5,033 nucleotides of DNA from CAYJPV01 sp964396055 (lineage in GTDB: Bacteria > Acidobacteriota > Vicinamibacteria > Vicinamibacterales > JAKQTR01), in NCBI GenBank assembly GCA_964396055.1, contig CAYNDV010000232.1, positions 1 to 5,033 on the forward strand. Direction: 5' to 3'. Position numbers and translations under genes: made by a program. This document shows positions 1 through 5,033 of this stretch, piece by piece. How positions within the stretch are numbered: position 1 is the stretch's first letter; the number at the start of each line of letters is the position of its first letter. Below the pieces are notes generated by a model, which saw only the letters and a list, made by a program, of their open reading frames with translations, searched no databases and was not told the DNA's origin.

Positions 1-1888
1 TCTTGTTGTCGAGCGCGAGCGTCTTCAGCGCCACCTTGCCGTCGCGCCCGGTCGGTCGCGACACGAAGTAGAGGCGTTTGGCGTCGATGGACAGGTCGCC
101 GTAGTTGCCGGGCAGGACGGGAACCTCGATCAGGCGTGTCTCGAGCCCGTCGACGTCGATGACGACGGCCGGCGGCGCGGTCTTGTCGGCCGCCGGCTTC
201 TCCGCGTCCTTGGCAGGCGTGGAGGCGGGGGGCGTCGCCGGCTTGTCCGACTTGCCCTGCAGTTCGTCGTCCGGCTGGAAGGGGGAGCGCTCGCCCGTCT
301 TGAGGGCCACGTGGTAGATCTTCGTCTGCCGATCCCAGTAGGGCTCGGGCTGCCGCGATCCCCACGGGCTGAAGACCAGCGACTCGAAGTTGCGGTCCGA
401 GAGGAAGTAGAGCCACTTGCCGTCGGGGCTCCAGGCGGGGCTGCCGCTGTCGTAGCGATCCGACGTCACCGGCACGATGCGGCCGCTGGCGGCTTCGTAC
501 AGGAAAATCCGCGTGAACAGGTTCGGGCCCGGTGCCGTGTAGGCCAGCCAGGCGCTGTCGGGCGACCACCGCAGGTCGTCGAAGTCGCCCTCGGCCGAAC
601 CCGCGACCTTCTTCTGCGTCTTTGACTTGACGTCGAAGATCCACAACTGCCGGTCCTTGTCGTGATGGGCCACGAAACGTCCGTCGGGCGACGGCAGGCC
701 GTCCCAGCGCAGGACCGTGCCGTCCCGGCTGAGCTGCGTGGCCGGGCCGGAGCCGTTGGCGGGCACGGTCCAGAACTCCACTTCGTCGCTTTCGTCCGAC
801 AGGGTCAGGATCGACGTGCCGTCCGGCATGAAGCGGGCGTTGCGGTGGCGGGCGAGCTTGTTGCGGGTGGCCTCGACGATGCGGCCCTGCTGCGCGGGGG
901 CGACGAAGACCTGGCCTCGGGCGGTGAACACCACGCGGTCGCCGGTGGGCGACAGGTGCGCGGACGTGATCCAGTCGACGGCGGCCTTCACCCAGCGTTC
1001 GCGCAACTGGTCGAAGTCGGACACGAGCGTGATCGGCACGACGCGGTCGGCGCCCGACGCGATGTCGTACACGCGGATATCCGCGCCGAGCTGATAGGCG
1101 ATGCGGCCCCGCGAGAGCGAGGGCGATTGCACCTCGAACCCCGCGTGTGTCGTGTGCTGGCGCAGATCGCCGCCGCGCTCGTCCATCGACCAGAGGTTCA
1201 TCACGCCGTCGCGGTCGCTGGCGAAGTAGATGCGGCCGTTCCAGCGCATGGGTGTCTTGCTGGTGCCGGGGTAGTCGGCGGTGAGCGGTACCGCCTCGGT
1301 GCCCGGCGCGGTGAAGCGCCAGAGGTTCTGCGCGGTGCCGCCCTTGTAGCGCCGCGTGTGGCTGCCCTGGAACGGCAGCCGCGTGAAGACGAGGGTCCGG
1401 CCGTCGGCGTCATACGCGCCGTCGGAGGCCTGCGCGAGCGGCACGAGGGCGCGCTGGCCGGTCTTCGGATCGAGGCGCGCCAGTTGCGTGTTGGGCAGTG
1501 TCGCGTGGCGCCGCGTGGCGAACAGGATGTCGCCGTGCGGCGTCCACGAGAGCCACGACGGCCGCGCGGCGTCCCAGGTGCGGCGCACGGGGGTGCCGCC
1601 GCCGAGCGGCAGGGTGTACACCTCGCCGGGGCCCTCGTAGGTGGCGGCGAACGCCACCTGCGTGCCGTCGGGCGAGATCGCCGGCCGGCTCTCCTCCTCC
1701 GGGTGGGTGGTGAGGCGCTGGGCGAGGCCGCCGGCGACGCCGACGCGCCAGAGATCGCCCTCGGCGACGAAGACGATCGTGTCGTTCCAGATCGCGGGCT
1801 GCCGGAAGTAGCCCGGCGACGCCTGGCGCGCCTGCAGCGGCGCGGCCAGCACCGCGATGAGCACGAATCCCCACAGACGTGTGCGCAT
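1..1888 (-). CDS. Secreted Tricorn-type S41 protease, N-terminal part (3' end beyond window)
   Basis: An uninterrupted minus-strand frame gives 629 residues and runs off position 1, so no stop is seen. Residues 1-20 form a Sec signal peptide (MRTRLWGFVLIAVLAAPLQA). Residues 25-50 (PGYFRQPAIW, then DTIVFVAEGDLWRV) are a typical Tricorn opening. WD40/TolB-like propeller blades follow, with recurring S-P-D-G turns (72-75, 400-403, 487-490) and family-like stretches at 181-191 (YKGGTAQNLWR) and 222-233 (FASDRDGVMNLW). In the archaeal family member, beta-6 and beta-7 propellers feed peptides to a C-terminal PDZ plus Ser/His protease core. Those catalytic parts would lie beyond the window, so activity cannot be judged. 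A Pro/Ala/Lys-rich, probably disordered stretch lies at about 545-574. The ATG at 1888 is chosen because GAGG precedes it by 7 bases and the signal peptide follows directly. The protein probably degrades peptides in the periplasm. A TolB-like propeller protein is a less likely alternative. Confidence 0.9.
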   Translation of the reverse strand, partial: MRTRLWGFVLIAVLAAPLQARQASPGYFRQPAIWNDTIVFVAEGDLWRVGVAGGLAQRLTTHPEEESRPAISPDGTQVAFAATYEGPGEVYTLPLGGGTPVRRTWDAARPSWLSWTPHGDILFATRRHATLPNTQLARLDPKTGQRALVPLAQASDGAYDADGRTLVFTRLPFQGSHTRRYKGGTAQNLWRFTAPGTEAVPLTADYPGTSKTPMRWNGRIYFASDRDGVMNLWSMDERGGDLRQHTTHAGFEVQSPSLSRGRIAYQLGADIRVYDIASGADRVVPITLVSDFDQLRERWVKAAVDWITSAHLSPTGDRVVFTARGQVFVAPAQQGRIVEATRNKLARHRNARFMPDGTSILTLSDESDEVEFWTVPANGSGPATQLSRDGTVLRWDGLPSPDGRFVAHHDKDRQLWIFDVKSKTQKKVAGSAEGDFDDLRWSPDSAWLAYTAPGPNLFTRIFLYEAASGRIVPVTSDRYDSGSPAWSPDGKWLYFLSDRNFESLVFSPWGSRQPEPYWDRQTKIYHVALKTGERSPFQPDDELQGKSDKPATPPASTPAKDAEKPAADKTAPPAVVIDVDGLETRLIEVPVLPGNYGDLSIDAKRLYFVSRPTGRDGKVALKTLALDNK

Positions 1889-1895
1889 GTCTCAC

Positions 1896-1899
1896 CCTC
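1896..1899 (-). promoter_or_regulatory. Ribosome binding site of the Tricorn-like gene
   Basis: The minus strand reads GAGGGTGAGAC immediately before ATG. GAGG lies 7 bases from the start codon, which supports the 1888 start over other possible starts in this region. Confidence 0.6.
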
Positions 1900-1948
1900 G
1901 TGGCTGTCGTTCGGGAGGTTGCGGACGGGAACCGCCCGCGCGTTGCCT

Positions 1949-1954
1949 ATCTTA
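1949..1954 (-). promoter_or_regulatory. Possible -10 element for the Tricorn-like gene
   Basis: The minus strand reads TAAGAT inside CTAAGATAGG, one of the few A/T-rich patches in this GC-rich gap. It matches TATAAT at 4 of 6 positions. A start site just downstream would give a leader of roughly 50 bases. No convincing -35 box is seen 16-18 bases upstream (about ACCTCT at 17), so this is a weak call. Confidence 0.25.
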
Positions 1955-1997
1955 GACGAAGCCGTGCGAGGAGAGGTTGGGAGACGGCGTCGCGCAC

Positions 1998-2036
1998 GGG
2001 GGGGGCGGGGCGGCGAAGAGGCGGGGGGAACGGGGG
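1998..2036 (+). other. G-tract cluster, possible G-quadruplex
   Basis: The plus strand has runs of 8 G (1998-2005), 4 G (2007-2010), 6 G (2023-2028) and 5 G (2032-2036), separated by 1, 12 and 3 bases. Four or more tracts of at least four G can fold into a G-quadruplex on the plus strand. Both flanking genes run on the minus strand, so their transcripts would carry the C-rich complement. The cluster lies between the barrel gene's putative terminator and the Tricorn gene's leader. Folding is inferred. Confidence 0.45.
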
Positions 2037-2050
2037 CCTGTACAGAACGA

Positions 2051-2078
2051 CGGGGCGGCGGCTGGCGCCGCCACCCCG
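2051..2078 (-). terminator. Probable terminator hairpin of the barrel-like gene
   Basis: Arms 2051-2062 and 2067-2078 pair over 12 positions around a 4-base loop, 21 bases past the stop codon of the minus-strand gene. On the minus strand all 12 positions pair, including one G-U; on the plus strand that position is a C-A mismatch, so the structure favours minus-strand RNA. The tail reads TCGTTCTGTA, only moderately U-rich, so Rho-independent strength is uncertain. Confidence 0.6.
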
Positions 2079-2099
2079 CCGGAGGTGCGATCCCGGACG

Positions 2100-3305
2100 C
2101 TACTTGAGCATGCCGCGGCGCTGGAAGGCGCCGAGCACGTTGTAGGTGGCGATGATGTCCACGCGATACTTGTTGGAAATGGCGAAGTCGTTGTCGACGC
2201 CCTGGGTCATGAAGGCCTGGAACGAGAAGTCGGGCGTCACCTTGAAGCTCAGGCTCTCGTAGACGCGCTTCCCCTTGCCGAACCGGTCGGCGTTCAGGGC
2301 GGCGTAGCGAGGATCGATGTTGGCGAAGCCCACGCCGGCGGTGAAGCGCTTCGTGACGGCCTTTTCGCCGAACACCGCAAAGCCGTACGCCGCCTGCTCA
2401 CCGCGTCGGGCGTAGTGTTCGTACCGCAGGGAATCGACCACGCGGGCCTTCGGAGTCTTCGCGCTCACGCCCACGCGGAAGGTGCCGACCCCGGCCAGCC
2501 GGGAGTAGTCGGCCGATGCTGCCACGCTCTTCGTGATCTTCTTGCCGGCGAAGTACTGGAAGAAGTTGCGGCTGTCCGTCAGGCTCGCCCAGCGGTCCCA
2601 GACGGCCGGCGTCGTCAGGTCGCCGAGGAACGCCGAGGTGAAGGTCAGTTCATCGAAGAACAGATCCTTCGGGCGCTTGACCGTGACCCGCTCGCCGGAC
2701 AGGTAGCCGTCGTTGTCGTACGACGTGATTTCCGTCGATTCCCCACGGACGAATCCCATGCTGCCGAACGACGCCTCGACGCCCGTGACGGGCACCACCG
2801 ACGCGTAGATCTGCTTGAGCGGCCACATGCGCACCGCATCGCCGGTGCCGACGCCTGTGTTGTTCCATCCGCTGGTGAACGCGCTGCCGGTGGCGAAGAG
2901 CACCGTGACGCTGGCGCGGCCCTTCGGATCGAACTTGAACCGGCCCTTGAACTGCCCCGTGTACTGCAGCTGGTTCGCCGTCCAGATGCCCTTGCTCGTC
3001 TCGACGTACCGATACCGCCCGGCCAGGCTGCCGGTCTGGAACTCGAACCAGCGGCTCAGCTTCGACGGCGGAGTCTTGGCGGTCGGCGCGGGCGCCGGTC
3101 GGACCGGCGGCGCCTTGGTCTGATCGGCTGTTGGGTCCGCCACGGCCGGGCCTGCCGGCCCGGCGGCCAGGGCGACGACGGCGGTCGGGCCCTGCGGCGC
3201 GACGGGCGCGGGGGGCTGCGCGGCCGCCAGGGCCGGCAGCAGGACGCAGGAGAAAGCAGCGACGGACAGGCGGAAGCAGACGGTTCTGAACGTGTGAGTC
3301 GACAC
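2100..3305 (-). CDS. Secreted outer-membrane beta-barrel-like protein, function unknown
   Basis: This frame encodes 401 residues with a TAG stop. The start is taken as GTG at 3305 because AAGGAGG lies just upstream and a signal peptide follows at once; the upstream in-frame ATG at 3341 would add 12 residues that include the Shine-Dalgarno sequence. Residues 1-29 are a Sec signal ending ALAAA, with cleavage near Q30. Residues 31-82 are a Pro/Ala-rich, low-complexity linker. From about 85 to the end the protein has alternating hydrophobic/polar, aromatic-rich strands separated by Gly/Asp/Asn turns (for example RYRYVETSKGIWTANQLQY at 97-115 and FTAGVGFANIDPRYAAL at 321-337). This is typical of an outer-membrane barrel, but the C-terminus ends MLK rather than in the usual aromatic residue. 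I recognise no named family. A porin, an alginate-export-like barrel or a surface protein are possible. It diverges from the Cache/chemoreceptor pair and appears to share a promoter type with it. Confidence 0.85.
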   Translation of the reverse strand: MSTHTFRTVCFRLSVAAFSCVLLPALAAAQPPAPVAPQGPTAVVALAAGPAGPAVADPTADQTKAPPVRPAPAPTAKTPPSKLSRWFEFQTGSLAGRYRYVETSKGIWTANQLQYTGQFKGRFKFDPKGRASVTVLFATGSAFTSGWNNTGVGTGDAVRMWPLKQIYASVVPVTGVEASFGSMGFVRGESTEITSYDNDGYLSGERVTVKRPKDLFFDELTFTSAFLGDLTTPAVWDRWASLTDSRNFFQYFAGKKITKSVAASADYSRLAGVGTFRVGVSAKTPKARVVDSLRYEHYARRGEQAAYGFAVFGEKAVTKRFTAGVGFANIDPRYAALNADRFGKGKRVYESLSFKVTPDFSFQAFMTQGVDNDFAISNKYRVDIIATYNVLGAFQRRGMLK

Positions 3306-3309
3306 AGCG

Positions 3310-3317
3310 ACCTCCTT
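3310..3317 (-). promoter_or_regulatory. Strong Shine-Dalgarno site deciding the GTG start
   Basis: The minus strand reads AAGGAGGTCGCTGTG. The near-perfect anti-16S match ends about 5 bases before GTG at 3305-3303. This is the main reason to reject the more upstream ATG at 3341. Confidence 0.85.
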
Positions 3318-3342
3318 CGGGTGCGCAAGGACGATGGACACA

Positions 3343-3369
3343 GAATCGACACGCCGGGCGGACCCTTGA
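3343..3369 (-). promoter_or_regulatory. Putative sigma-28-like promoter of the barrel-like gene
   Basis: The minus strand has TCAAG (3369-3365), 16 bases, then CGATTC (3348-3343). In the extended form TCAAGGGT-N11-GTCGATTC it compares with the FliA consensus TAAAGTTT-N11-GCCGATAA at about 10 of 16 positions with exact spacing. A start just downstream would give a leader of about 30 bases before the GTG. The same motif occurs on the opposite strand facing the other gene. The sigma-factor assignment is inferred. Confidence 0.45.
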
Positions 3370-3415
3370 ATGCCGGGCTGCGCTCAAGTTCCCGGGACCG
3401 TTTCCGATTCAAGGG
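3363..3415. repeat. Inverted repeat CCCTTGAAT / ATTCAAGGG in the divergent region
   Basis: Perfect 9-base arms lie at 3363-3371 and 3407-3415. Shorter complementary arms CCGGG (3373-3377) and CCCGG (3392-3396 area, within a CCCGGG palindrome at 3391-3396) lie inside. The left arm overlaps the -35-like TCAAG of the minus-strand promoter and the right arm overlaps the -10-like CGATTC of the plus-strand promoter. It could be an operator read by one regulator on both sides, or partly a by-product of the paired promoter motifs. Confidence 0.55.
3384..3410 (+). promoter_or_regulatory. Putative sigma-28-like promoter of the Cache/chemoreceptor pair
   Basis: The plus strand has TCAAG (3384-3388), 16 bases, then CGATTC (3405-3410). 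In full, TCAAGTTC-N11-TCCGATTC matches the FliA consensus TAAAGTTT-N11-GCCGATAA at 11 of 16 positions with exact N11 spacing. Transcription would start near 3417, giving a leader of about 65 bases to the ATG at 3482. FliA/SigD promoters commonly drive chemoreceptor genes, which fits the downstream genes. Whether this organism has FliA cannot be seen here. Confidence 0.5.
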
Positions 3416-3426
3416 CTGTCTGGCGA

Positions 3427-3446
3427 CTCGCCCCTCCGGCGGCGAG
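3427..3446 (+). other. Small hairpin in the leader of the Cache-protein gene
   Basis: CTCGCC (3427-3432) and GGCGAG (3441-3446) can pair around an 8-base loop, between the putative start site and the ribosome binding site. A six-pair GC-rich stem can occur by chance in this composition, so a role in translation is only possible. Confidence 0.25.
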
Positions 3447-3470
3447 CGCGCCCATCCACCGCACACACGT

Positions 3471-3475
3471 GGGAG
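3471..3475 (+). promoter_or_regulatory. Ribosome binding site of the Cache-protein gene
   Basis: GGGAG lies 6 bases before the ATG at 3482. Together with the signal peptide that starts at this ATG, it fixes the start. Confidence 0.6.
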
Positions 3476-3481
3476 TCCGTC

Positions 3482-4021
3482 ATGAAGATCACACTCGTTG
3501 CCCTCGCGTTGGTTCTTACGTGCGCCGCTGCCGGCGCCGCCGCGGGCCTTGAGCCCGCCGTCCAGGCGAAGGTCGATGCCCAGATCAAGCTCATCCAGGG
3601 CTGGGCGGCCGACCCGGCCATCGTCGCCGCCGTCAAGGCGCAGAACGCGGCGCCGCCGGCCGAGTTCGCGGCCATGACCCAGGACAAGTGGGCGTCACTG
3701 ACCGTCCTCGACCCGTTCGTCCGGGGCTTCTCGAAGAACGCCGCGGCCACCGTCCTGAAGGGGAAGAAGTCCGACATCGTGGCCGAGGCGTTCGTGTCGG
3801 CCGCGGACGGCCGCAAGGTGGCGTTCCTGACCAAGCCGTCGGGCTGGACCCACAAGGGTAAGCCGAAGCATGACGTGCCGATGACGGGCAAGGTGTGGCA
3901 GGGCCCCGTCGAGGTCGACGAGTCCACCGGCGTCCAGAGCGTCCAGGTGGCGGTGCCGGTCATGGACGGCGGCAAGGCGGTCGGTTCGCTGGTCGTCGGG
4001 CTCGCCGTGGCGAAGTTGTAG
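3482..4021 (+). CDS. Secreted single-Cache (PAS-like) sensor domain protein
   Basis: The gene encodes 179 residues with a TAG stop. Residues 1-21 form a signal peptide (MKITLVALALVLTCAAAGAAA). The VLTC stretch is a poor lipobox, so a soluble periplasmic protein is more likely than a lipoprotein. Residues 24-50 look like a long N-terminal helix. Residues 97-116 (SDIVAEAFVSAADGRKVAFL) and 138-177 are the beta strands of a Cache/PAS-like sensor. The latter includes VWQGPVEVDESTG and the typical ending VQVAVPVMDGGKAVGSLVVGL. Cache domains normally sit in the extracellular part of chemoreceptors and kinases and bind small ligands such as organic acids or amino acids. Here the domain stands alone, with no membrane anchor or output domain. 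A chemoreceptor gene follows after 84 bases on the same strand, so it may be a receptor partner in trans. The ligand is unknown. The Cache call rests on recognised strand pattern and motifs. Confidence 0.85.
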   Translation: MKITLVALALVLTCAAAGAAAGLEPAVQAKVDAQIKLIQGWAADPAIVAAVKAQNAAPPAEFAAMTQDKWASLTVLDPFVRGFSKNAAATVLKGKKSDIVAEAFVSAADGRKVAFLTKPSGWTHKGKPKHDVPMTGKVWQGPVEVDESTGVQSVQVAVPVMDGGKAVGSLVVGLAVAKL

Positions 4022-4026
4022 CTGGA

Positions 4027-4065
4027 CGGTGGCCGGGCCGGCACGACGGTGCCGCCCGGTCGTCG
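4027..4065 (+). terminator. Bulged GC-rich hairpin between Cache gene and chemoreceptor gene
   Basis: CGGCAC (4039-4044) pairs with GTGCCG (4049-4054) around loop GACG. CCGGG (4033-4037) pairs with CCCGG (4055-4059) after one bulged C at 4038. Further pairs with G-U wobbles can extend the stem to 4027/4065. It begins six bases past the stop codon. No U tract follows (TCGTCGGTTCC), so it may be a weak terminator, an attenuator, or a hairpin protecting the upstream message and lowering receptor output relative to the Cache protein. Confidence 0.45.
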
Positions 4066-4094
4066 GTTCCTGTCCCTGAGAATCCCCAGCAGGC

Positions 4095-4098
4095 GGAG
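4095..4098 (+). promoter_or_regulatory. Ribosome binding site of the chemoreceptor gene
   Basis: GGAG in GGCGGAG lies 7 bases before the ATG at 4106. This supports the first Met over Met11 and Met14, which lie inside the membrane segment. Confidence 0.55.
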
Positions 4099-4105
4099 TC
4101 GGATC

Positions 4106-5033
4106 ATGAGAGATGTCCACGTCCCTCGGCAACTGATGGCGGCGATGGTGGTGTCGGTGGCGGTCAGCGTGCTGACGGCCGCTGCCTTTTCGGTGGTCAT
4201 GCTGCGCGCCACGCAGCAGTCGACCAGTGTGGCCACGCAACTCGCCGAGGACCTGACCCGCAGCTACACGATGCTGGAGAAGGTCGACGCCGTGCGCGGC
4301 GTGGTGCAGCGGACGCTGCGCATGCGCGATCCCGACGAGCTCGAGCAGGCCGTGGCTTCGCTGGCCACGGCACGCAAGGAGGCGGAGGCCCTCGTGCAGG
4401 CCGCGGGCGCGGAGGGCGTGAAAGCCGCCCTGGCGGCGTCGGCCGGGCCAGAACAGGCCGTGCTGGACGCGGTGCTGCGGGGCGACCTGGCGGCCGGAGC
4501 CGAACAGTACATGGAGACGGCGTCGCCCCGGTACGACGCCGTGCAGGACCAGATCCGCACCTTCCAGGAAGCCGCCCGGACAGCCGGCCTCGGCGCGATG
4601 GCCGAGAGTCAGGCGGGCGTCAGGGCCAGCATGATCTGGCTGATGGCCATCGTGGCCTGCATCGTGACGGGGCTGGCCGTCTACCAGTGGCGCATGCGGG
4701 CGGCGCTGACCGGCCGCCTCCGTGAGGCCGCCACGTCGTTGTGGCAGGCCAGTTCGGCGCTGGCCGCTGCGGCGGACCAGGTGGCGGGCTCGAGCCAGGC
4801 CGTGTCCCAGGGAGCGACGACGCAGGCCGCGGCCCTCGAGGAGACGAGCGCCTCGCTCGAGGAGATGGCGAGCATGACCCGTCAGAGCTCCGAGAACGCC
4901 GAGTCGGCGAAGCGCCTGGCGTCGGAAGCCCGGCTGGCGGCCGAGAACGGCGATACCGACATGGCCGCCCTGGGCGCCGCCATGGACGAGATCCGCGATG
5001 CCAGCACGAACATCGCGAAGATCGTGAAGAGCA
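4106..5033 (+). CDS. Methyl-accepting chemotaxis protein, N-terminal part (3' end beyond window)
   Basis: The visible 309 residues show a transmembrane chemoreceptor that senses in the periplasm and controls the CheA/CheW kinase complex. Membrane segment 1 is at about 10-33 and segment 2 at about 175-194. Between them, about 140 residues rich in Ala, Glu and Gln look all-helical, like a four-helix-bundle sensor, with no Cache strands. After segment 2 comes RMRAALTGRLREAAT and then directly the signalling coiled coil; the usual HAMP pattern (Arg-x-Ile-xx-Pro-Leu, Gly-Asp-Leu) is not visible. Methylation-type sites fit the consensus: AAALEETSAS (241-250, E245/E246) and SASLEEMASM (248-257, E252/E253). 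The frame is open at 5033, just before the conserved kinase-control hairpin, so the tip and any C-terminal CheR tether are unseen. The gene follows the Cache-protein gene on the same strand and is probably co-transcribed, unless the intervening hairpin stops the polymerase. Confidence 0.93.
   Translation, partial: MRDVHVPRQLMAAMVVSVAVSVLTAAAFSVVMLRATQQSTSVATQLAEDLTRSYTMLEKVDAVRGVVQRTLRMRDPDELEQAVASLATARKEAEALVQAAGAEGVKAALAASAGPEQAVLDAVLRGDLAAGAEQYMETASPRYDAVQDQIRTFQEAARTAGLGAMAESQAGVRASMIWLMAIVACIVTGLAVYQWRMRAALTGRLREAATSLWQASSALAAAADQVAGSSQAVSQGATTQAAALEETSASLEEMASMTRQSSENAESAKRLASEARLAAENGDTDMAALGAAMDEIRDASTNIAKIVKS

Noticed and set aside
1410..1895. Minus-strand frame of 161 residues starting a few bases upstream of the Tricorn start
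   Set aside because: It is in another frame over the Tricorn-like N-terminus. It is Arg/Ala/His-rich with no domain, while the Tricorn frame has a signal peptide and clear family motifs.
662..2107. Long plus-strand open frame of 481 residues
   Set aside because: It lies antisense to the Tricorn-like gene and runs across the intergenic gap. The translation is low-complexity Arg/Gly/Ala/His-rich with no domain or signal peptide, as expected from the opposite strand of a GC-rich gene.
3306..3341. ATG at 3341 as the start of the barrel-like gene
   Set aside because: It would place the strong AAGGAGG inside the coding region and add charged residues before the signal peptide; the GTG at 3305 fits better.
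3391..3396. CCCGGG palindrome as a stand-alone operator
   Set aside because: Six-base GC palindromes are common at this composition; it is only noted as part of the larger dyad.
1977..3485. Long plus-strand open frame of 502 residues
   Set aside because: It is antisense to the barrel-like gene, crosses its start, terminator and the divergent promoter region, has no plausible ribosome binding site, and its composition resembles a shadow frame.
3512..3530. Lipoprotein signal in the Cache protein (VLTC)
   Set aside because: Thr before Cys is unusual for a lipobox, and an Ala-rich type I cleavage region follows, so a lipoprotein is not supported.
3409..4236. Minus-strand frame of 275 residues opposite the Cache gene
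   Set aside because: It overlaps the Cache gene, the intergenic hairpin and the receptor start in antisense. The Thr/Ala/Ser-rich translation has no recognisable fold.
3895..4725. Plus-strand frame of 276 residues overlapping the Cache gene end and the chemoreceptor
   Set aside because: It is an out-of-frame Gly/Arg-rich translation; the chemoreceptor frame explains this DNA with membrane segments and methylation motifs.

Overview
The window is high-GC bacterial DNA with long open frames and third-position G/C bias. It carries four protein genes on two strands, two of them cut by the window edges. Protein content (a secreted bacterial Tricorn-type S41 protease, a chemoreceptor with a deltaproteobacterial/acidobacterial-looking signalling helix) and base composition suggest a soil-type, Gram-negative high-GC bacterium. 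Acidobacteriota of the Vicinamibacteria type is my best guess, but this is inference and no marker gene is present. There are no tRNA, rRNA, CRISPR or transposase signals.

Layout. (1) Positions 1-1888, minus strand: the N-terminal 629 residues of a Tricorn-like protease (signal peptide plus beta-propeller repeats). The PDZ and catalytic parts lie beyond position 1. (2) Positions 1889-2099: a 211-base gap with an unusual cluster of G tracts on the plus strand and a 12-bp hairpin that fits a terminator for the next gene. (3) Positions 2100-3305, minus strand: a secreted, probably outer-membrane beta-barrel protein of unknown function, starting at GTG behind a strong AAGGAGG. (4) Positions 3306-3481: a divergent regulatory region. 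(5) Positions 3482-4021, plus strand: a small secreted single-Cache (PAS-like) sensor protein. (6) Positions 4022-4105: a gap with a strong bulged hairpin. (7) Positions 4106-5033, plus strand: a methyl-accepting chemotaxis protein with two membrane segments and no recognisable HAMP domain, cut by the window end before the kinase-control tip.

The most interesting part is the centre. The divergent region carries the same bipartite motif, TCAAG-N16-CGATTC, once on each strand and facing outward towards each flanking gene. Its spacing and sequence resemble the flagellar/chemotaxis sigma-28 (FliA/SigD) promoter TAAAGTTT-N11-GCCGATAA. The plus-strand transcript would lead into a free Cache sensor followed by a chemoreceptor with no Cache domain of its own. 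The minus-strand transcript would encode the barrel-like envelope protein. A working hypothesis is a co-regulated module in which the secreted Cache protein binds a ligand and signals through the adjacent receptor, with the barrel protein in the same regulon. This is inference from sequence and gene order only.
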